From Lysinibacillus sp. (GTDB lineage: Bacteria; Bacillota; Bacilli; Bacillales_A; Planococcaceae), in assembly GCA_031181585.1 (NCBI GenBank), contig JAPSKP010000010.1, forward strand, positions 5,249 to 68,224: a stretch of DNA of 62,976 nt. Direction: 5' to 3'. Shown piece by piece: positions 17,196 through 27,398 of the stretch (within the stretch, counting starts at the first letter, position 1; the number at the start of each line of letters is the position of its first letter). The position numbers and the translations under genes are program-made. The notes beneath the pieces were generated by a model. It worked only from the letters and a program-made list of their open reading frames with translations. It did not search any database and had not been told where the DNA came from.

Positions 17196-20100
17196 ATGGT
17201 AAAAAGCACAGCACATTACGAAAAAATATTTAAAACAGCGATGGCTACGGCAATGGCAGCGAGTGCAATTGCTGTAGTAGCACCAGACTCGATAAAAGCG
17301 AGTGCAACCGAGGAAGTTTTTACAGATGTTAAAACGTCTTCTGACTATTATGAATATGTGAATGAATTATTTGAGCGTGGCTTTGTTAGCGGGTATAAAG
17401 ATGGTTCTTTCAAACCAACAGGGCTATTAACACGTGCACAAGCCTCAAAAATTCTAGCGCTTAATTTAGGGTTAGATGTTAATAAATCATTTAATCATAC
17501 GTTTAAGGATGTTCCGAAGAGTGACTGGGCCTACCCATACATAGCGGCATTAAAGGAAGCAGGCATTATTGATGGATATCAGGATGGTACATTTAAGCCT
17601 GGTTCACCTATTACGCGCAATCAAATGGCGAAAATTCTCGTGAATGGATATGGTCTGGAGCCGGCAGCTGACATTACTCTACCATTTACAGATGCGCAGA
17701 AAGACAATTGGGCAGCGCCATATATTCAGACATTATTTGATTTAGGTATTACAATAGGCCAAACGGCAACAACGTATGGTGGAAATTCAACAGTAACCCG
17801 GGCTAATATGGCCGCCTTTGCCATTCGTTCAGAAATTAAAACAGATTACCGGGAAAACCGCCGGCCAGATGAAAACGTTATTTCATCCATTAGTGAAAAT
17901 ACAATTACCCTTGATGGTAACGTCTATTATATTAAGAAAGAGTTACAGCCGTTACTTCATAAACGGAATCTAGCCGTATTAAATGAAGCCAATTTAGATT
18001 TCATCAAAATAGGTACAAAGATTGTAGGAATTCGTAATCTTGAATTACTTAATGATGGAGCGGCAGATAAACAACTAACATTAGATTTAGCGGGCGGTAC
18101 GGTTGATGCAAACATTACGATTGCTGGTGACTATATCAAGATAGTGAATGCAAATATAACAGGCGATATTACGATTAAAAAAGGGAATCAAAAGGACATT
18201 GAGCTAAGCGGTCTTGATTTGAATGGCCGTCTAATTGTTGAAGGGGAAGCCAAACGTGACCAGGAATCGGTTATCAAGCTAACCGACACAAATGTCAATG
18301 AAATCGTTGTAAACCGTGATAAAACAAAAATTATTACAAATCATGCGACACCAGCTATTGAAGTAGGAAGCAATGTGTCGGAAATTGAAATTGACGGCAA
18401 AATGAATTCGATAGATTTCATTGGTAATCAAGATGTACTTGTTAGAGGTGTACTAGAAACAAATGAATTAACTATCGAAACGCCAATTAAAGTAACACTT
18501 GAAAATAAGGCACATTTACCGGTAGTAGAAACGCAACAATATGGAAGTCAGCTAATTGTCCCGAATGATAGCACAATTGGGACGCTGATTAAGCCTAATA
18601 ATATAAAAAAAGAAGAGGCTGTGAAATTCCCAAATGGTGGTCAGCCTAGTATTGGGAATATAAAGGATATATCGGATGTTGATCGGCCAACAGTTCCTCC
18701 AACAACTCCACCTTCAACAGGTGGTGGATCAACAGGTGGAGGGAATCCTGGTGGTGTTACCAATCCATTTGTATCACAAACACTAACAGCCAATAATATT
18801 GAAGATGCAGATAATAAAGATCCACTTGCTGTAGGCATGATCGGTACAACAGTTGCATCAAGTAATCCCAATGTTGCCACAGCTACATTAACGGATGGCA
18901 AAATTAACATCACATCAAAAGGACCGGGTACAGCCATTATTTCGGTAAAAGAAGATGCGCCATCCTTAAAAGAAGCACAAATCATTGTAACGGTGGATGC
19001 CTATGGCAAAATGACACATACAATTAAACGCCCTGTTGAGGTAGCACAAGAGAAAGTAACTGCAACTCCAGCTCCAGATGCAGCTGATTTAGTGAAGCTA
19101 TTTGAAGGCATTGATATTAAGGGAATTACCCCGGAAAATGTCACAGATGTCACAGCAGCAGTGAAAAAAGCCATCGCTGAAAAGGGTGAGCCATTAACAG
19201 AAGAAGAATTAAAGTTAACAGTTGATACGGCGTTACTCCCATCACTGATTAAAAAGGACAATCCAAGTTTGGAGCAGGTATCTACACCACTTGACTTAAT
19301 TACATCAGGTCCAAATGGTACAAGCTTTGAATGGAAGTCCGTCACGAAAGTGGGCGACCATAGCGCAAACATTGATCTTTCCACAGGCGGCGTAATGCAA
19401 GATAAGGCCGATGATGAAAATGATAAAGTTACTTTAAAAGTTACAGCAGCGAAAGGGAATCTAACAAAAGAAACGGAAATCAGTGTAACTATTTTAGCAT
19501 CTAAACAAACATTTGAATCACAAACACTAACAGCCAATAATATTGAAGATGCAGATAATAAAGATCCACTTGCTGTAGGCATGATCGGTACAACAGTTGC
19601 ATCAAGTAATCCCAATGTTGCCACAGCTACATTAACGGATGGCAAAATTAACATCACATCAAAAGGACCGGGTACAGCCATTATTTCGGTAAAAGAAGAT
19701 GCGCCATCCTTAAAAGAAGCACAAATCATTGTAACGGTGGATGCCTATGGCAAAATGACACATACAATTAAACGCCCTGTTGAGGTAGCACAAGAGAAAG
19801 TAACTGCAACTCCAGCTCCAGATGCAGCTGATTTAGTGAAGCTATTTGAAGGCATTGATATTAAGGGAATTACCCCGGAAAATGTCACAGATGTCACAGC
19901 AGCAGTGAAAAAAGCCATCGCTGAAAAGGGTGAGCCATTAACAGAAGAAGAATTAAAGTTAACAGTTGATACGGCGTTACTCCCATCACTGATTAAAAAG
20001 GACAATCCAAGTTTGGAGCAGGTATCTACACCACTTGACTTAATTACATCAGGTCCAAATGGTACAAGCTTTGAATGGAAGTCCGTCACGAAAGTGGGCG

Positions 20101-22931
20101 ACCATAGCGCAAACATTGACCTTTCAACAGGTAGCGTAACGCAAGATGCAGCAGATGATGAGAATGATAAACTCACGCTAAATGTTACAGCAACAAATGG
20201 TGTCTCAATAAAAGAAACAACAATTGAAACAACCATTTTAGAATCGAAAAAGCCATATTTAGTTAGTGCGATCCTAAATGACTTAGATAATGATGGAGAT
20301 ACATCTGCTAATGACACGATCACATTTACGTTTAGTGAACCGATTGCATACACAGGAAACCCCGAAGATATTGCTCAACAATTTTTTGGGAACCCTCATG
20401 CATTTGGAAATGGACCAATTGAGGTAATGTGGTCTGAAGATAAAACACAACTAACTGTAAAAGTGGTCGGCGACGATCTTTCGAGTGCATTTAAGCTTGA
20501 CTCAGATATCACTTTAATTGCCGATTCTATAAAAGATATGAACGGCGTAGCGAATGAGATAAAGACAGTAAAATTACAGCATGTACCGTATGATTATGAA
20601 ATTGTTCAGAACGATTTAACAGGCGATTTCATTTGGGAGAACAATACAGTTGTAAGTGAAGCTGCTGGAAAAATTAAAGATTCGATCACTTTCTCACGTA
20701 ACGGGAAACAAGTAGAAGGTGTAGACATCTCATATACAGCGGAAGATATTTTAATAGATAGCGGCAGTATTGCCTCAGGAACATTTAAGCTAAAGTCTGT
20801 AAATGTTACAAAAAATGGTAAAACAGAAAAAGTGACTTTTACAAAGGGGGAAACACTCAATGTTACCACTTTATCTGTATTACGTGTAAAAGATGGTACA
20901 GAAGTAGTTAACAGTGTTAACCATTCACATGTAGTAAAAGGTCTTGTAAAAACAATTACAGTGGATGATTCTGTAACAGATACTATTACAGTACCTAAAG
21001 TAGCTTTAGCTAACCCCGTTATTATAGACGGTAAGGATAAAATGATATTTAATGCTGGATTGGGGGTTACAGCAACTAAAGATGAAGTTTTACTGAAAAA
21101 TCTAACGGTAACAGGTGGTTATTCAGGGGCGCAAAATGGAGATCGGGGTCCGGTTTATATAAGTGGGTCGGCAAATGTTACATTTGATCATGCGATAGTT
21201 AATGCCCCAGCAAGTGGCGGCTATGGATATTCAGGGATTCTATTAAAAAATGCTAATGCAAAACTAGTAATAAAAGATACAAATATTACGGTTCAGTTTG
21301 CAAAAGCAGATAATCCTGCTTATTCTGCATATGGTATACGAGCTGATGCAGCAGGTGCTTCAATAGAAATTATTAATTCTACAATCTCATCAAATGGTGC
21401 AAATGGAGGTTCTAGGACTATTCAAACTGCCAAAGATGCTACTGTAAATATCACTGATAGTAACATAAATGTGGAAGCAAGTACTTACACAGATGTAGTA
21501 TATGGTATTCTCCTAGGAGATGGCTCTAGTTTAACAATGGATGGCACAAATGAAATTAGTGTCAAAGCTCCAAGTGCAAATGGATTTGGTATCGGAAATA
21601 ACGTTAATTATTCTAACTTAAACGTTTCAGATACTACTGTATTCGATATAGATGCCGCAGCTGCCGGAAAAAGAAAAGCACCATATGAGTACGATCCTGA
21701 AGCTTTATCGGCAATTAACAGTGCTTGGTCAAAAATTGATGAAAATTTAATTAAAGCTAATAATCCATCTATAGAAGAAGTAACAGAGGCTTTAAATCTA
21801 CCAGTTGAGGTAGATGGTGTTGCAGTTTCATGGGCTGCTGATACAGTTGATGGTGCTACAGTTAATACTGATGGTACAGTTACTAGAAGCAACAATGATG
21901 ATGAAGATGATGTTGTCACATTAACGGCAACACTTACACATAATGGGATGACAAAAACGAAAGAATTCCAAGTAACTATTAAGGAAAATAAAGTACCAGA
22001 AATTGCTTCAGCAACATTAATAGATGGCAATGCTGATGGAAAAGCTACTAAGGGCGAAAGTGTTGAGCTGACATTTAGTGAACCGGTAACTTTCAGTGAA
22101 TTATTTATTGGTGATCAAGAAATCAATCAAGAATTGGGAATTTGGTCAGAAGATTATAAGAAGCTGACAGTCACTTTGCAAAATGATATTACAACAGCTG
22201 ATACAGTAACTGTAAAGGTTAATAACTTAGTAGATGCTGCAAACAATGCCACTGTTGAAAGTGTAGTGGAATTAATTGTGCCAAGTGCCATTGAAGCATT
22301 TAAAGTTTCTGATGTAACTACTAGACAAAATGGTGCTGAGCCTATAACAGTAACACAACAAGGAATTTATAAGTTTTCTGTTGATATAAACCTTACTACA
22401 AATGGAGAAGGATTTGCTTTAGATGGCGTATATGTTGCTCAGGTAAGTGGTGGGGTTATGAAGAAAATTGAAACAGGGACTGCCATTGAAAAATATGATA
22501 CAGTTTTAGAACTTGGTGGAAGCCCTTATACGGTTGTAACTGTAACAGAAAAGGTAGCAAGTGGAAAAGATCCATCAATGACAAGAAACATACGCTATCC
22601 GGGAAATACGTATAAAGCGGAGGTCATCCAGCCAAGCTTAATCCCATCACCAGGATCAGAGCAAATTGCGTCGTTTAAGATATCAGATGCAATAAAGTTG
22701 GAGGGAGCAACTACACGCAACCAAACGATTGCAATTACTATTGGTGGAGTAGCAGTTGAAAAAGAAATCACATTATCAAGTGAAACAACAGATTCAACTC
22801 TTGCTGCAGCTATTGCTGAGGCATTTGCAGATGAATTTTCGAATTACACTATTACGGCTGAAAATAATGATGTAATTATTACGTCTAAAACAAAATCACA
22901 AAATGTTCCTATTTTAGCCGAGCTAAAATAA
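17196..22931 (+). CDS. Giant SLH-domain surface protein with internal duplication and beta-helix region
   Basis: An exported 1911-residue protein bound non-covalently to wall polymers through three N-terminal SLH domains (about residues 38-82, 100-147, 160-208), each with the DGxFxP or TRxxxA features. A beta-rich region (210-480) and a Gly/Pro/Thr linker (about 495-520) follow. Two identical 201-residue blocks (about 527-727 and 775-975) resemble bacterial Ig-like plus helical modules. An Ig-like region with FTFSEP motifs follows, and residues about 1275-1485 look like a right-handed beta-helix (VIIDGKDKMIF, repeated IxxTxI turns). More Ig-like modules end the protein. Ligand unknown. Divergent from the adhesin, with a matching 18-base element. 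Confidence 0.93.
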   Translation: MVKSTAHYEKIFKTAMATAMAASAIAVVAPDSIKASATEEVFTDVKTSSDYYEYVNELFERGFVSGYKDGSFKPTGLLTRAQASKILALNLGLDVNKSFNHTFKDVPKSDWAYPYIAALKEAGIIDGYQDGTFKPGSPITRNQMAKILVNGYGLEPAADITLPFTDAQKDNWAAPYIQTLFDLGITIGQTATTYGGNSTVTRANMAAFAIRSEIKTDYRENRRPDENVISSISENTITLDGNVYYIKKELQPLLHKRNLAVLNEANLDFIKIGTKIVGIRNLELLNDGAADKQLTLDLAGGTVDANITIAGDYIKIVNANITGDITIKKGNQKDIELSGLDLNGRLIVEGEAKRDQESVIKLTDTNVNEIVVNRDKTKIITNHATPAIEVGSNVSEIEIDGKMNSIDFIGNQDVLVRGVLETNELTIETPIKVTLENKAHLPVVETQQYGSQLIVPNDSTIGTLIKPNNIKKEEAVKFPNGGQPSIGNIKDISDVDRPTVPPTTPPSTGGGSTGGGNPGGVTNPFVSQTLTANNIEDADNKDPLAVGMIGTTVASSNPNVATATLTDGKINITSKGPGTAIISVKEDAPSLKEAQIIVTVDAYGKMTHTIKRPVEVAQEKVTATPAPDAADLVKLFEGIDIKGITPENVTDVTAAVKKAIAEKGEPLTEEELKLTVDTALLPSLIKKDNPSLEQVSTPLDLITSGPNGTSFEWKSVTKVGDHSANIDLSTGGVMQDKADDENDKVTLKVTAAKGNLTKETEISVTILASKQTFESQTLTANNIEDADNKDPLAVGMIGTTVASSNPNVATATLTDGKINITSKGPGTAIISVKEDAPSLKEAQIIVTVDAYGKMTHTIKRPVEVAQEKVTATPAPDAADLVKLFEGIDIKGITPENVTDVTAAVKKAIAEKGEPLTEEELKLTVDTALLPSLIKKDNPSLEQVSTPLDLITSGPNGTSFEWKSVTKVGDHSANIDLSTGSVTQDAADDENDKLTLNVTATNGVSIKETTIETTILESKKPYLVSAILNDLDNDGDTSANDTITFTFSEPIAYTGNPEDIAQQFFGNPHAFGNGPIEVMWSEDKTQLTVKVVGDDLSSAFKLDSDITLIADSIKDMNGVANEIKTVKLQHVPYDYEIVQNDLTGDFIWENNTVVSEAAGKIKDSITFSRNGKQVEGVDISYTAEDILIDSGSIASGTFKLKSVNVTKNGKTEKVTFTKGETLNVTTLSVLRVKDGTEVVNSVNHSHVVKGLVKTITVDDSVTDTITVPKVALANPVIIDGKDKMIFNAGLGVTATKDEVLLKNLTVTGGYSGAQNGDRGPVYISGSANVTFDHAIVNAPASGGYGYSGILLKNANAKLVIKDTNITVQFAKADNPAYSAYGIRADAAGASIEIINSTISSNGANGGSRTIQTAKDATVNITDSNINVEASTYTDVVYGILLGDGSSLTMDGTNEISVKAPSANGFGIGNNVNYSNLNVSDTTVFDIDAAAAGKRKAPYEYDPEALSAINSAWSKIDENLIKANNPSIEEVTEALNLPVEVDGVAVSWAADTVDGATVNTDGTVTRSNNDDEDDVVTLTATLTHNGMTKTKEFQVTIKENKVPEIASATLIDGNADGKATKGESVELTFSEPVTFSELFIGDQEINQELGIWSEDYKKLTVTLQNDITTADTVTVKVNNLVDAANNATVESVVELIVPSAIEAFKVSDVTTRQNGAEPITVTQQGIYKFSVDINLTTNGEGFALDGVYVAQVSGGVMKKIETGTAIEKYDTVLELGGSPYTVVTVTEKVASGKDPSMTRNIRYPGNTYKAEVIQPSLIPSPGSEQIASFKISDAIKLEGATTRNQTIAITIGGVAVEKEITLSSETTDSTLAAAIAEAFADEFSNYTITAENNDVIITSKTKSQNVPILAELK
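18774..19375 (+). repeat. 602-base direct repeat, copy A
   Basis: By eye identical at every base to 19518-20119; offset 744 bases (248 codons), so the frame is kept. Divergence starts abruptly on both sides. Synonymous sites are also unchanged, which indicates a recent duplication or gene conversion. Confidence 0.92.
19518..20119 (+). repeat. 602-base direct repeat, copy B
   Basis: Second copy of the block at 18774-19375. The 142 bases between the copies and those after this copy encode similar but diverged sequence (TKETEISVTIL against IKETTIETTIL), implying an older module repeat homogenised more recently. Confidence 0.92.
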
Positions 22932-22997
22932 TAGCTTGAAATAAGTCTTATATAAAATAAAAATGTTGGCTGAATGAATGCCAACTAAAATAGAAAT

Positions 22998-23044
22998 CGC
23001 CTCATTAAGGAATGAAATATACCAACCTTAATGGGGCGTTTTTA
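22998..23044 (+). terminator. Terminator after the SLH protein gene
   Basis: CGCCTCATTAAGG (22998-23010) pairs with CCTTAATGGGGCG (23026-23038), 13 bp with one G-T wobble, followed by TTTTTAT. A smaller hairpin GTTGGC/GCCAAC lies just upstream at 22965-22985. Confidence 0.8.
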
Positions 23045-23111
23045 TAGTAGTGAAAAAAGAAATGTTGGCTGAAGACAAAAGCATGGGTTACCAAAAGAGC
23101 ATGTAATACAG

Positions 23112-23129
23112 TTGTTCAGATTTTGTTCA
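23112..23129 (+). promoter_or_regulatory. SARP-type operator 3, upstream of the kinase/regulator operon
   Basis: TTGTTCA-GATT-TTGTTCA, two perfect heptamers at 11-base pitch. With TTGTTC as -35, a -10-like TATCTC follows after 16 bases (23145-23150). It suggests autoregulation of the kinase/SARP regulator operon. Confidence 0.7.
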
Positions 23130-23228
23130 TGGAATCTATGTTAGTATCTCGAAGGGAGTTGATATAAAAAAAAGAAAGACATAAGATGGAAATATACATA
23201 TAAATAAAATAAATTTGGAGACATGATA

Positions 23229-26200
23229 ATGAAAAAGAATCTATTAATTGTCGTGAGCATTATCATGCTGTTTATTATTGTATTTCTCTTAGGGAATTGG
23301 CATTTTTTCGTAAACGATAATCCGCGAATAGTAAAAGATGGTGTCGTGAGTATTAACTCAGAGAAATTAAATAAACCGATAAAACTAGATGGGGATTGGT
23401 CCTTTTATCCCGATGTTTTGATACCCGCAGGGGAAAATTTAGATATCTATAATAAAAAAAGGACTACGATTGAAGTTCCGTCTGATTGGCATGAGTATGT
23501 TGAGCCGAATGACGAAGGTCTTTCTGTGGGGACTTACCATCTAAAAGTAAAGGTGTCGAATGATGCGGAGTATGGCTTATATATTCGGGCTATCAGCCAA
23601 GCCAATCGTGTTTTTATAAATGGTTTAGAGGTAGGGGCAAAGGGAAATCCTAGCACAATTGTGAGTGAATATGGTTCTGAGAATAATGATAAATATACGG
23701 TGTTTGCTCGAAGTATCAATCGTGAACTTGACATTATTATTCATGTTACCAATTATTATTCATCTCGTGCCGGGATTATTTTCCCGATTCAATTTGGTAC
23801 AAAAGAGGTCATCCAGACACATTACCGATGGAAAGTGTCAGTAGATGCCTTAATAAGTATCGGACATATTGTTTTAGGAGCAATTTATATTCTTGCATAT
23901 GTGCAAAATCGGAAACGGAAAGAGGAACTATTCTTTGGTCTCTTTACAATAGCATTAGGGCTATACATGTCATTTATTAACCAAAAAACGTTTTTTCTAT
24001 TATTTCCTGATATTCCGCCTTTGAAGCAACTTCATTTTCAGTTAGGAGTAATACCCATTGCTCTAATGTCATTAACCCTTTTTATCAATTTTATGTATCC
24101 ACAATTACATAAAAAAAGAACTATCTATATAATAATGATTTTGCTTGGTATCGTTTTTGTTTTCTATGGTATATATAATCCAATTACAAAAAACCTTAGA
24201 GCTACCTCAGAGGAAGAATCATTGTATAGAAGTTTAGCCTATATTGGGGCTAATGCTCCTATCATTTTCTATAATGTGTGGATCCTGTTTCGGGTTATGG
24301 TGAATCGTCTGGAAGGCATTCGCTACGTTTTAATCGTTGTTTCAGCTATTTGCTGTTATACTATTTTACTCATTCTTAACTTTTTAGTGGGAATACCTAT
24401 TGATTATACTGAAATCGTATTGTTTTTACTTGTGCTATTAGGCTTTTCTTCGCTATTAAACTATCGATCCAATGTAGCCTTTATGAAAATCGAAGCATTG
24501 TCGGATGAATTAATTAAACATAATGAAATGAAGGATGAATTTTTACTTAAAACATCACATGAACTACGAACTCCCCTTAATGGTATTTTAAATCTAGCAA
24601 GATCATTAATGGAAGGTGCACAGGGACCATTGAAGCGTCCTCAACAGGAGCAAGTTATATTAATTCATAATGTTACACAGCGTTTAGGTTATTTAGTGGA
24701 GGATTTATTATTTTCCTCCAATCAAATGACTGGAGAAGTAAAGGTTTCTCCAGTTGAGGTTTCAGTAGCAGTTATCAACGAAGTAGTTGAAGAAATTCGG
24801 AGTGTCATGCCAAAGAATAGTCAATTACGTTTAAGCGCTGAGGTAGACTTGGAACTTCCATCTATGTTTACCGATGAATTACGCTTTAAGCAAGTACTAT
24901 ATAATTTATTGCATAATGCCATAAAACATACGAAGTATGGGGAAATTATTGTGACGGCATATGTCCATCAACAACATATGATGATTGAAGTTCAAGATAC
25001 AGGTTCTGGTATTCCTACACAAGATTTGGACCGTATCTTTAATGCCTTTTATCAAGTAAATCATCAATATAAAAAAGAAGGGCTCGGTTTAGGTTTGAGT
25101 ATTGCTAAAAATATTGTCGAGAAATTAAACGGTGAAATTCATGTGAAAAGTGTGGTAGGAGAAGGCACGACATTTACATTTACAATGCCCCTTGCAGTGC
25201 AGGAACAAGTGATCAATGAGCAATCAGCTACGCTTGCTCCGTATCCATCCACAGAGGTTCTTAAACTTAATTTACCTTTAATCTATAAAGGGAACGATAA
25301 GAAAATACTTGTGGTGGATGATAACCATGTGAATATCAAGGTTTTAGCCGACGCATTAGCTCTTAAGGGATATACAGTAATTGCTGTTGATAATGGCTTT
25401 GATGCGGTAGACTATGTTAAAACAAACCAAGTAGATTGTATGTTAATTGATTTAATGATGAATGGGATGTCAGGGTATGAGCTATGTAAACGAATACGTA
25501 AGCACTATGATATGCTAGAGCTTCCAATCATTGTTCTAACAGCCATTATGAAGCATTCTGATCTATTGCTAACTTTGCAAGTTGGTGCTAATGATTATTT
25601 ACAAAAGCCTATTTCGATGGATGAATTGTTTATCCGAATTGAATCTTTGCTAGCTGTTAAACAATCTTCAATTGATGCAATTGAAGTGGAAATGAATTAT
25701 CTGTATTCACAGGTAACACCTCATTTCGTCTATAATACTCTTAATACAATTATTGGGTTGAGTTATACGGATATAGATAACACAAGAGAGGCGCTTTACT
25801 GCCTGGCTACATATTTCCGAGCAAAACTGAATGTTCATTACCGGAACAGCATGGTCTCCATTGAAGAAGAGATGGAACTTGTAAAGGCATATCTTTATAT
25901 TGAAAAAATGCGTTTTGCTGATCGATTAACTATTAAGTATGACATTGATGAATCGATACAGCTCATGATTCCGGCCCTTTCGATACAGCCATTTGTAGAA
26001 AATGCTGTTTTCCATGGTATTTCAAAGAAGCAGGAAGGCGGCACGATTGAAGTAAGTGTTCAGCGGGAGGGACAGTTCGTTCGTATCAAAATACATGATA
26101 ACGGCGTAGGGATAGCAGAAGAAAAACTTCAGCAGCTATTAAATGAAGAAAGCTCTCGTATTGGATTCACCAATCCTTTAAAAAAGTTCAAACTGATGAA

Positions 26201-26297
26201 AAATGCTAGTCTGCGTTTATATAGTAAGGAAGGGAAGGGGACAACCGTTCTAATACTATTGCCGGAGGAGGGGGAGCATGAATATAATCATAATTGA
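23229..26297 (+). CDS. Hybrid sensor kinase: 7TMR-DISM sensor, HisKA kinase, receiver and LytS-type second kinase
   Basis: About 1022 residues. An N-terminal membrane segment, an extracellular beta-sandwich (about 30-200, with WSFYPD and GTYHLKVKV features of 7TMR-DISM sensors) and seven membrane helices (about 205-405) form the input. Then come a HisKA domain with SHELRTPLNG (His near 444), an ATPase domain with NAIKH and DTGSGIP and GLGLGLSIAKNIV (about 540-655), and a receiver (about 690-805, Asp near 741). The C-terminus is a His_kinase/LytS-type module with TPHFVYNTLN (His near 832) and ENAVFHG plus DNGVGI. ATG at 23229 has GGAG eight bases upstream; the ATG two codons earlier is too close. 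Its end overlaps the response regulator by 20 bases. Confidence 0.93.
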   Translation: MKKNLLIVVSIIMLFIIVFLLGNWHFFVNDNPRIVKDGVVSINSEKLNKPIKLDGDWSFYPDVLIPAGENLDIYNKKRTTIEVPSDWHEYVEPNDEGLSVGTYHLKVKVSNDAEYGLYIRAISQANRVFINGLEVGAKGNPSTIVSEYGSENNDKYTVFARSINRELDIIIHVTNYYSSRAGIIFPIQFGTKEVIQTHYRWKVSVDALISIGHIVLGAIYILAYVQNRKRKEELFFGLFTIALGLYMSFINQKTFFLLFPDIPPLKQLHFQLGVIPIALMSLTLFINFMYPQLHKKRTIYIIMILLGIVFVFYGIYNPITKNLRATSEEESLYRSLAYIGANAPIIFYNVWILFRVMVNRLEGIRYVLIVVSAICCYTILLILNFLVGIPIDYTEIVLFLLVLLGFSSLLNYRSNVAFMKIEALSDELIKHNEMKDEFLLKTSHELRTPLNGILNLARSLMEGAQGPLKRPQQEQVILIHNVTQRLGYLVEDLLFSSNQMTGEVKVSPVEVSVAVINEVVEEIRSVMPKNSQLRLSAEVDLELPSMFTDELRFKQVLYNLLHNAIKHTKYGEIIVTAYVHQQHMMIEVQDTGSGIPTQDLDRIFNAFYQVNHQYKKEGLGLGLSIAKNIVEKLNGEIHVKSVVGEGTTFTFTMPLAVQEQVINEQSATLAPYPSTEVLKLNLPLIYKGNDKKILVVDDNHVNIKVLADALALKGYTVIAVDNGFDAVDYVKTNQVDCMLIDLMMNGMSGYELCKRIRKHYDMLELPIIVLTAIMKHSDLLLTLQVGANDYLQKPISMDELFIRIESLLAVKQSSIDAIEVEMNYLYSQVTPHFVYNTLNTIIGLSYTDIDNTREALYCLATYFRAKLNVHYRNSMVSIEEEMELVKAYLYIEKMRFADRLTIKYDIDESIQLMIPALSIQPFVENAVFHGISKKQEGGTIEVSVQREGQFVRIKIHDNGVGIAEEKLQQLLNEESSRIGFTNPLKKFKLMKNASLRLYSKEGKGTTVLILLPEEGEHEYNHN

Positions 26298-27384
26298 TGA
26301 TGAGAAGATGGCTATAGACGTTTTAAGTATGATGCTAAAGCGACTGACAGAATTTCAAATTTCTATTAAGGGGGCATTTACGAATGCAGCAGATGCCCTC
26401 ATCTTTCTTGCAGAAGAAGAGGTAGATGTAATTTTCTTAGATTTTGAAATGATTGATATGCACGGTTTACAAGTGGCAAAAGAATTATCGAAAAATCGAC
26501 CATCCTTACAGATTATATTCGTGACGGCACATGCTCAATTTGCGGTAGATGCATTTGAAGTAGAAGCAACGGATTATTTATTAAAGCCAGTTCATGAAAA
26601 AAGGCTCATGAAAGCCTTGGCAAAAGCACAGCGAAAAATATTATTAAAAGCACCTAAACAAAAGAAAGAAAACCTCTTATACGCTCATACATTAGGCAGC
26701 TTTTATTTACTCGATGTTCAACATGAAGTGGTAAAATGGCGTACAAGAAAGGTAAGGGAACTTTTTTTATATTTATGGCTTCACCAAAAAAAGCCTATGC
26801 TAAATGTCGTTATAATAGAGGAGTTATGGCCGGATCTAGAGTTTGAAAAGGCAACAAGTAACTTACATACAACGATTTATCAATTAAGAAAACTTCTTAA
26901 GGAAAATAGTATGAAAGATCCGATACAGTTAATGAATAATCACTACCAGTTAAATATAGAAATTGATAGCGATTTTACTGAACTCAATGAATTATTACTT
27001 CAGGAAGAGCATGATGAAACATCAATTCAGCGGTTATTAAATTGCTATGAAGGTGACTTTCTAGCAGAAGAGGAGTACCCTTGGGCAATTCAAATAAGGC
27101 TGCGCTTGAAGCAGAGCGTTTTACACGTTTTGGAAAAGTATATTGCCAATCATCCTGCAAGTAATTCTTTATTAAAATATAACTGCCTGCAAAAGCTGCT
27201 GGAGCTGGATGAGTTCAATGAACAATATATGCTTTTATTATTAGATTTTTTAATTAAAAAAAACAATAAACAAAAGAGCGTAGAGCATTTTAAATACATA
27301 CAGGCAAAATTGAGAGAAATAGATATGCCTGTGCCAGGAAATATCCAAAAAATGTATGACGATTACATAATCGGTGCAACTTAA
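26278..27384 (+). CDS. Response regulator with receiver and SARP (HTH plus BTAD) domains
   Basis: The receiver (about 1-118) carries IIDDEKMA, the phosphoacceptor in IFLDFEMIDM (about Asp 55), VTAHA and LLKPVHEKRL. Residues about 140-220 form an OmpR-like winged helix (TRKVRELFLYLWLHQ, LWPDLEFEKATSNLHTTIYQ). Residues about 225-360 form the bacterial transcriptional activation domain typical of SARP regulators, rich in helices. The gene lies inside the kinase 3' end with a strong GGAGGGGG ribosome site. This receiver-SARP architecture is known in Bacillaceae. Because SARP proteins bind direct heptamer repeats at 11-base pitch, the three TTGTTYA pairs in this locus are its likely targets. Confidence 0.92.
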   Translation: MNIIIIDDEKMAIDVLSMMLKRLTEFQISIKGAFTNAADALIFLAEEEVDVIFLDFEMIDMHGLQVAKELSKNRPSLQIIFVTAHAQFAVDAFEVEATDYLLKPVHEKRLMKALAKAQRKILLKAPKQKKENLLYAHTLGSFYLLDVQHEVVKWRTRKVRELFLYLWLHQKKPMLNVVIIEELWPDLEFEKATSNLHTTIYQLRKLLKENSMKDPIQLMNNHYQLNIEIDSDFTELNELLLQEEHDETSIQRLLNCYEGDFLAEEEYPWAIQIRLRLKQSVLHVLEKYIANHPASNSLLKYNCLQKLLELDEFNEQYMLLLLDFLIKKNNKQKSVEHFKYIQAKLREIDMPVPGNIQKMYDDYIIGAT

Positions 27385-27398
27385 ATTTTCAATAGTCT

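Noticed and set aside
19001-20353. Antisense frames of over 200 codons within the SLH gene
   Set aside because: They repeat with the 602-base duplication and mirror the codon pattern of the sense gene; no start signals.
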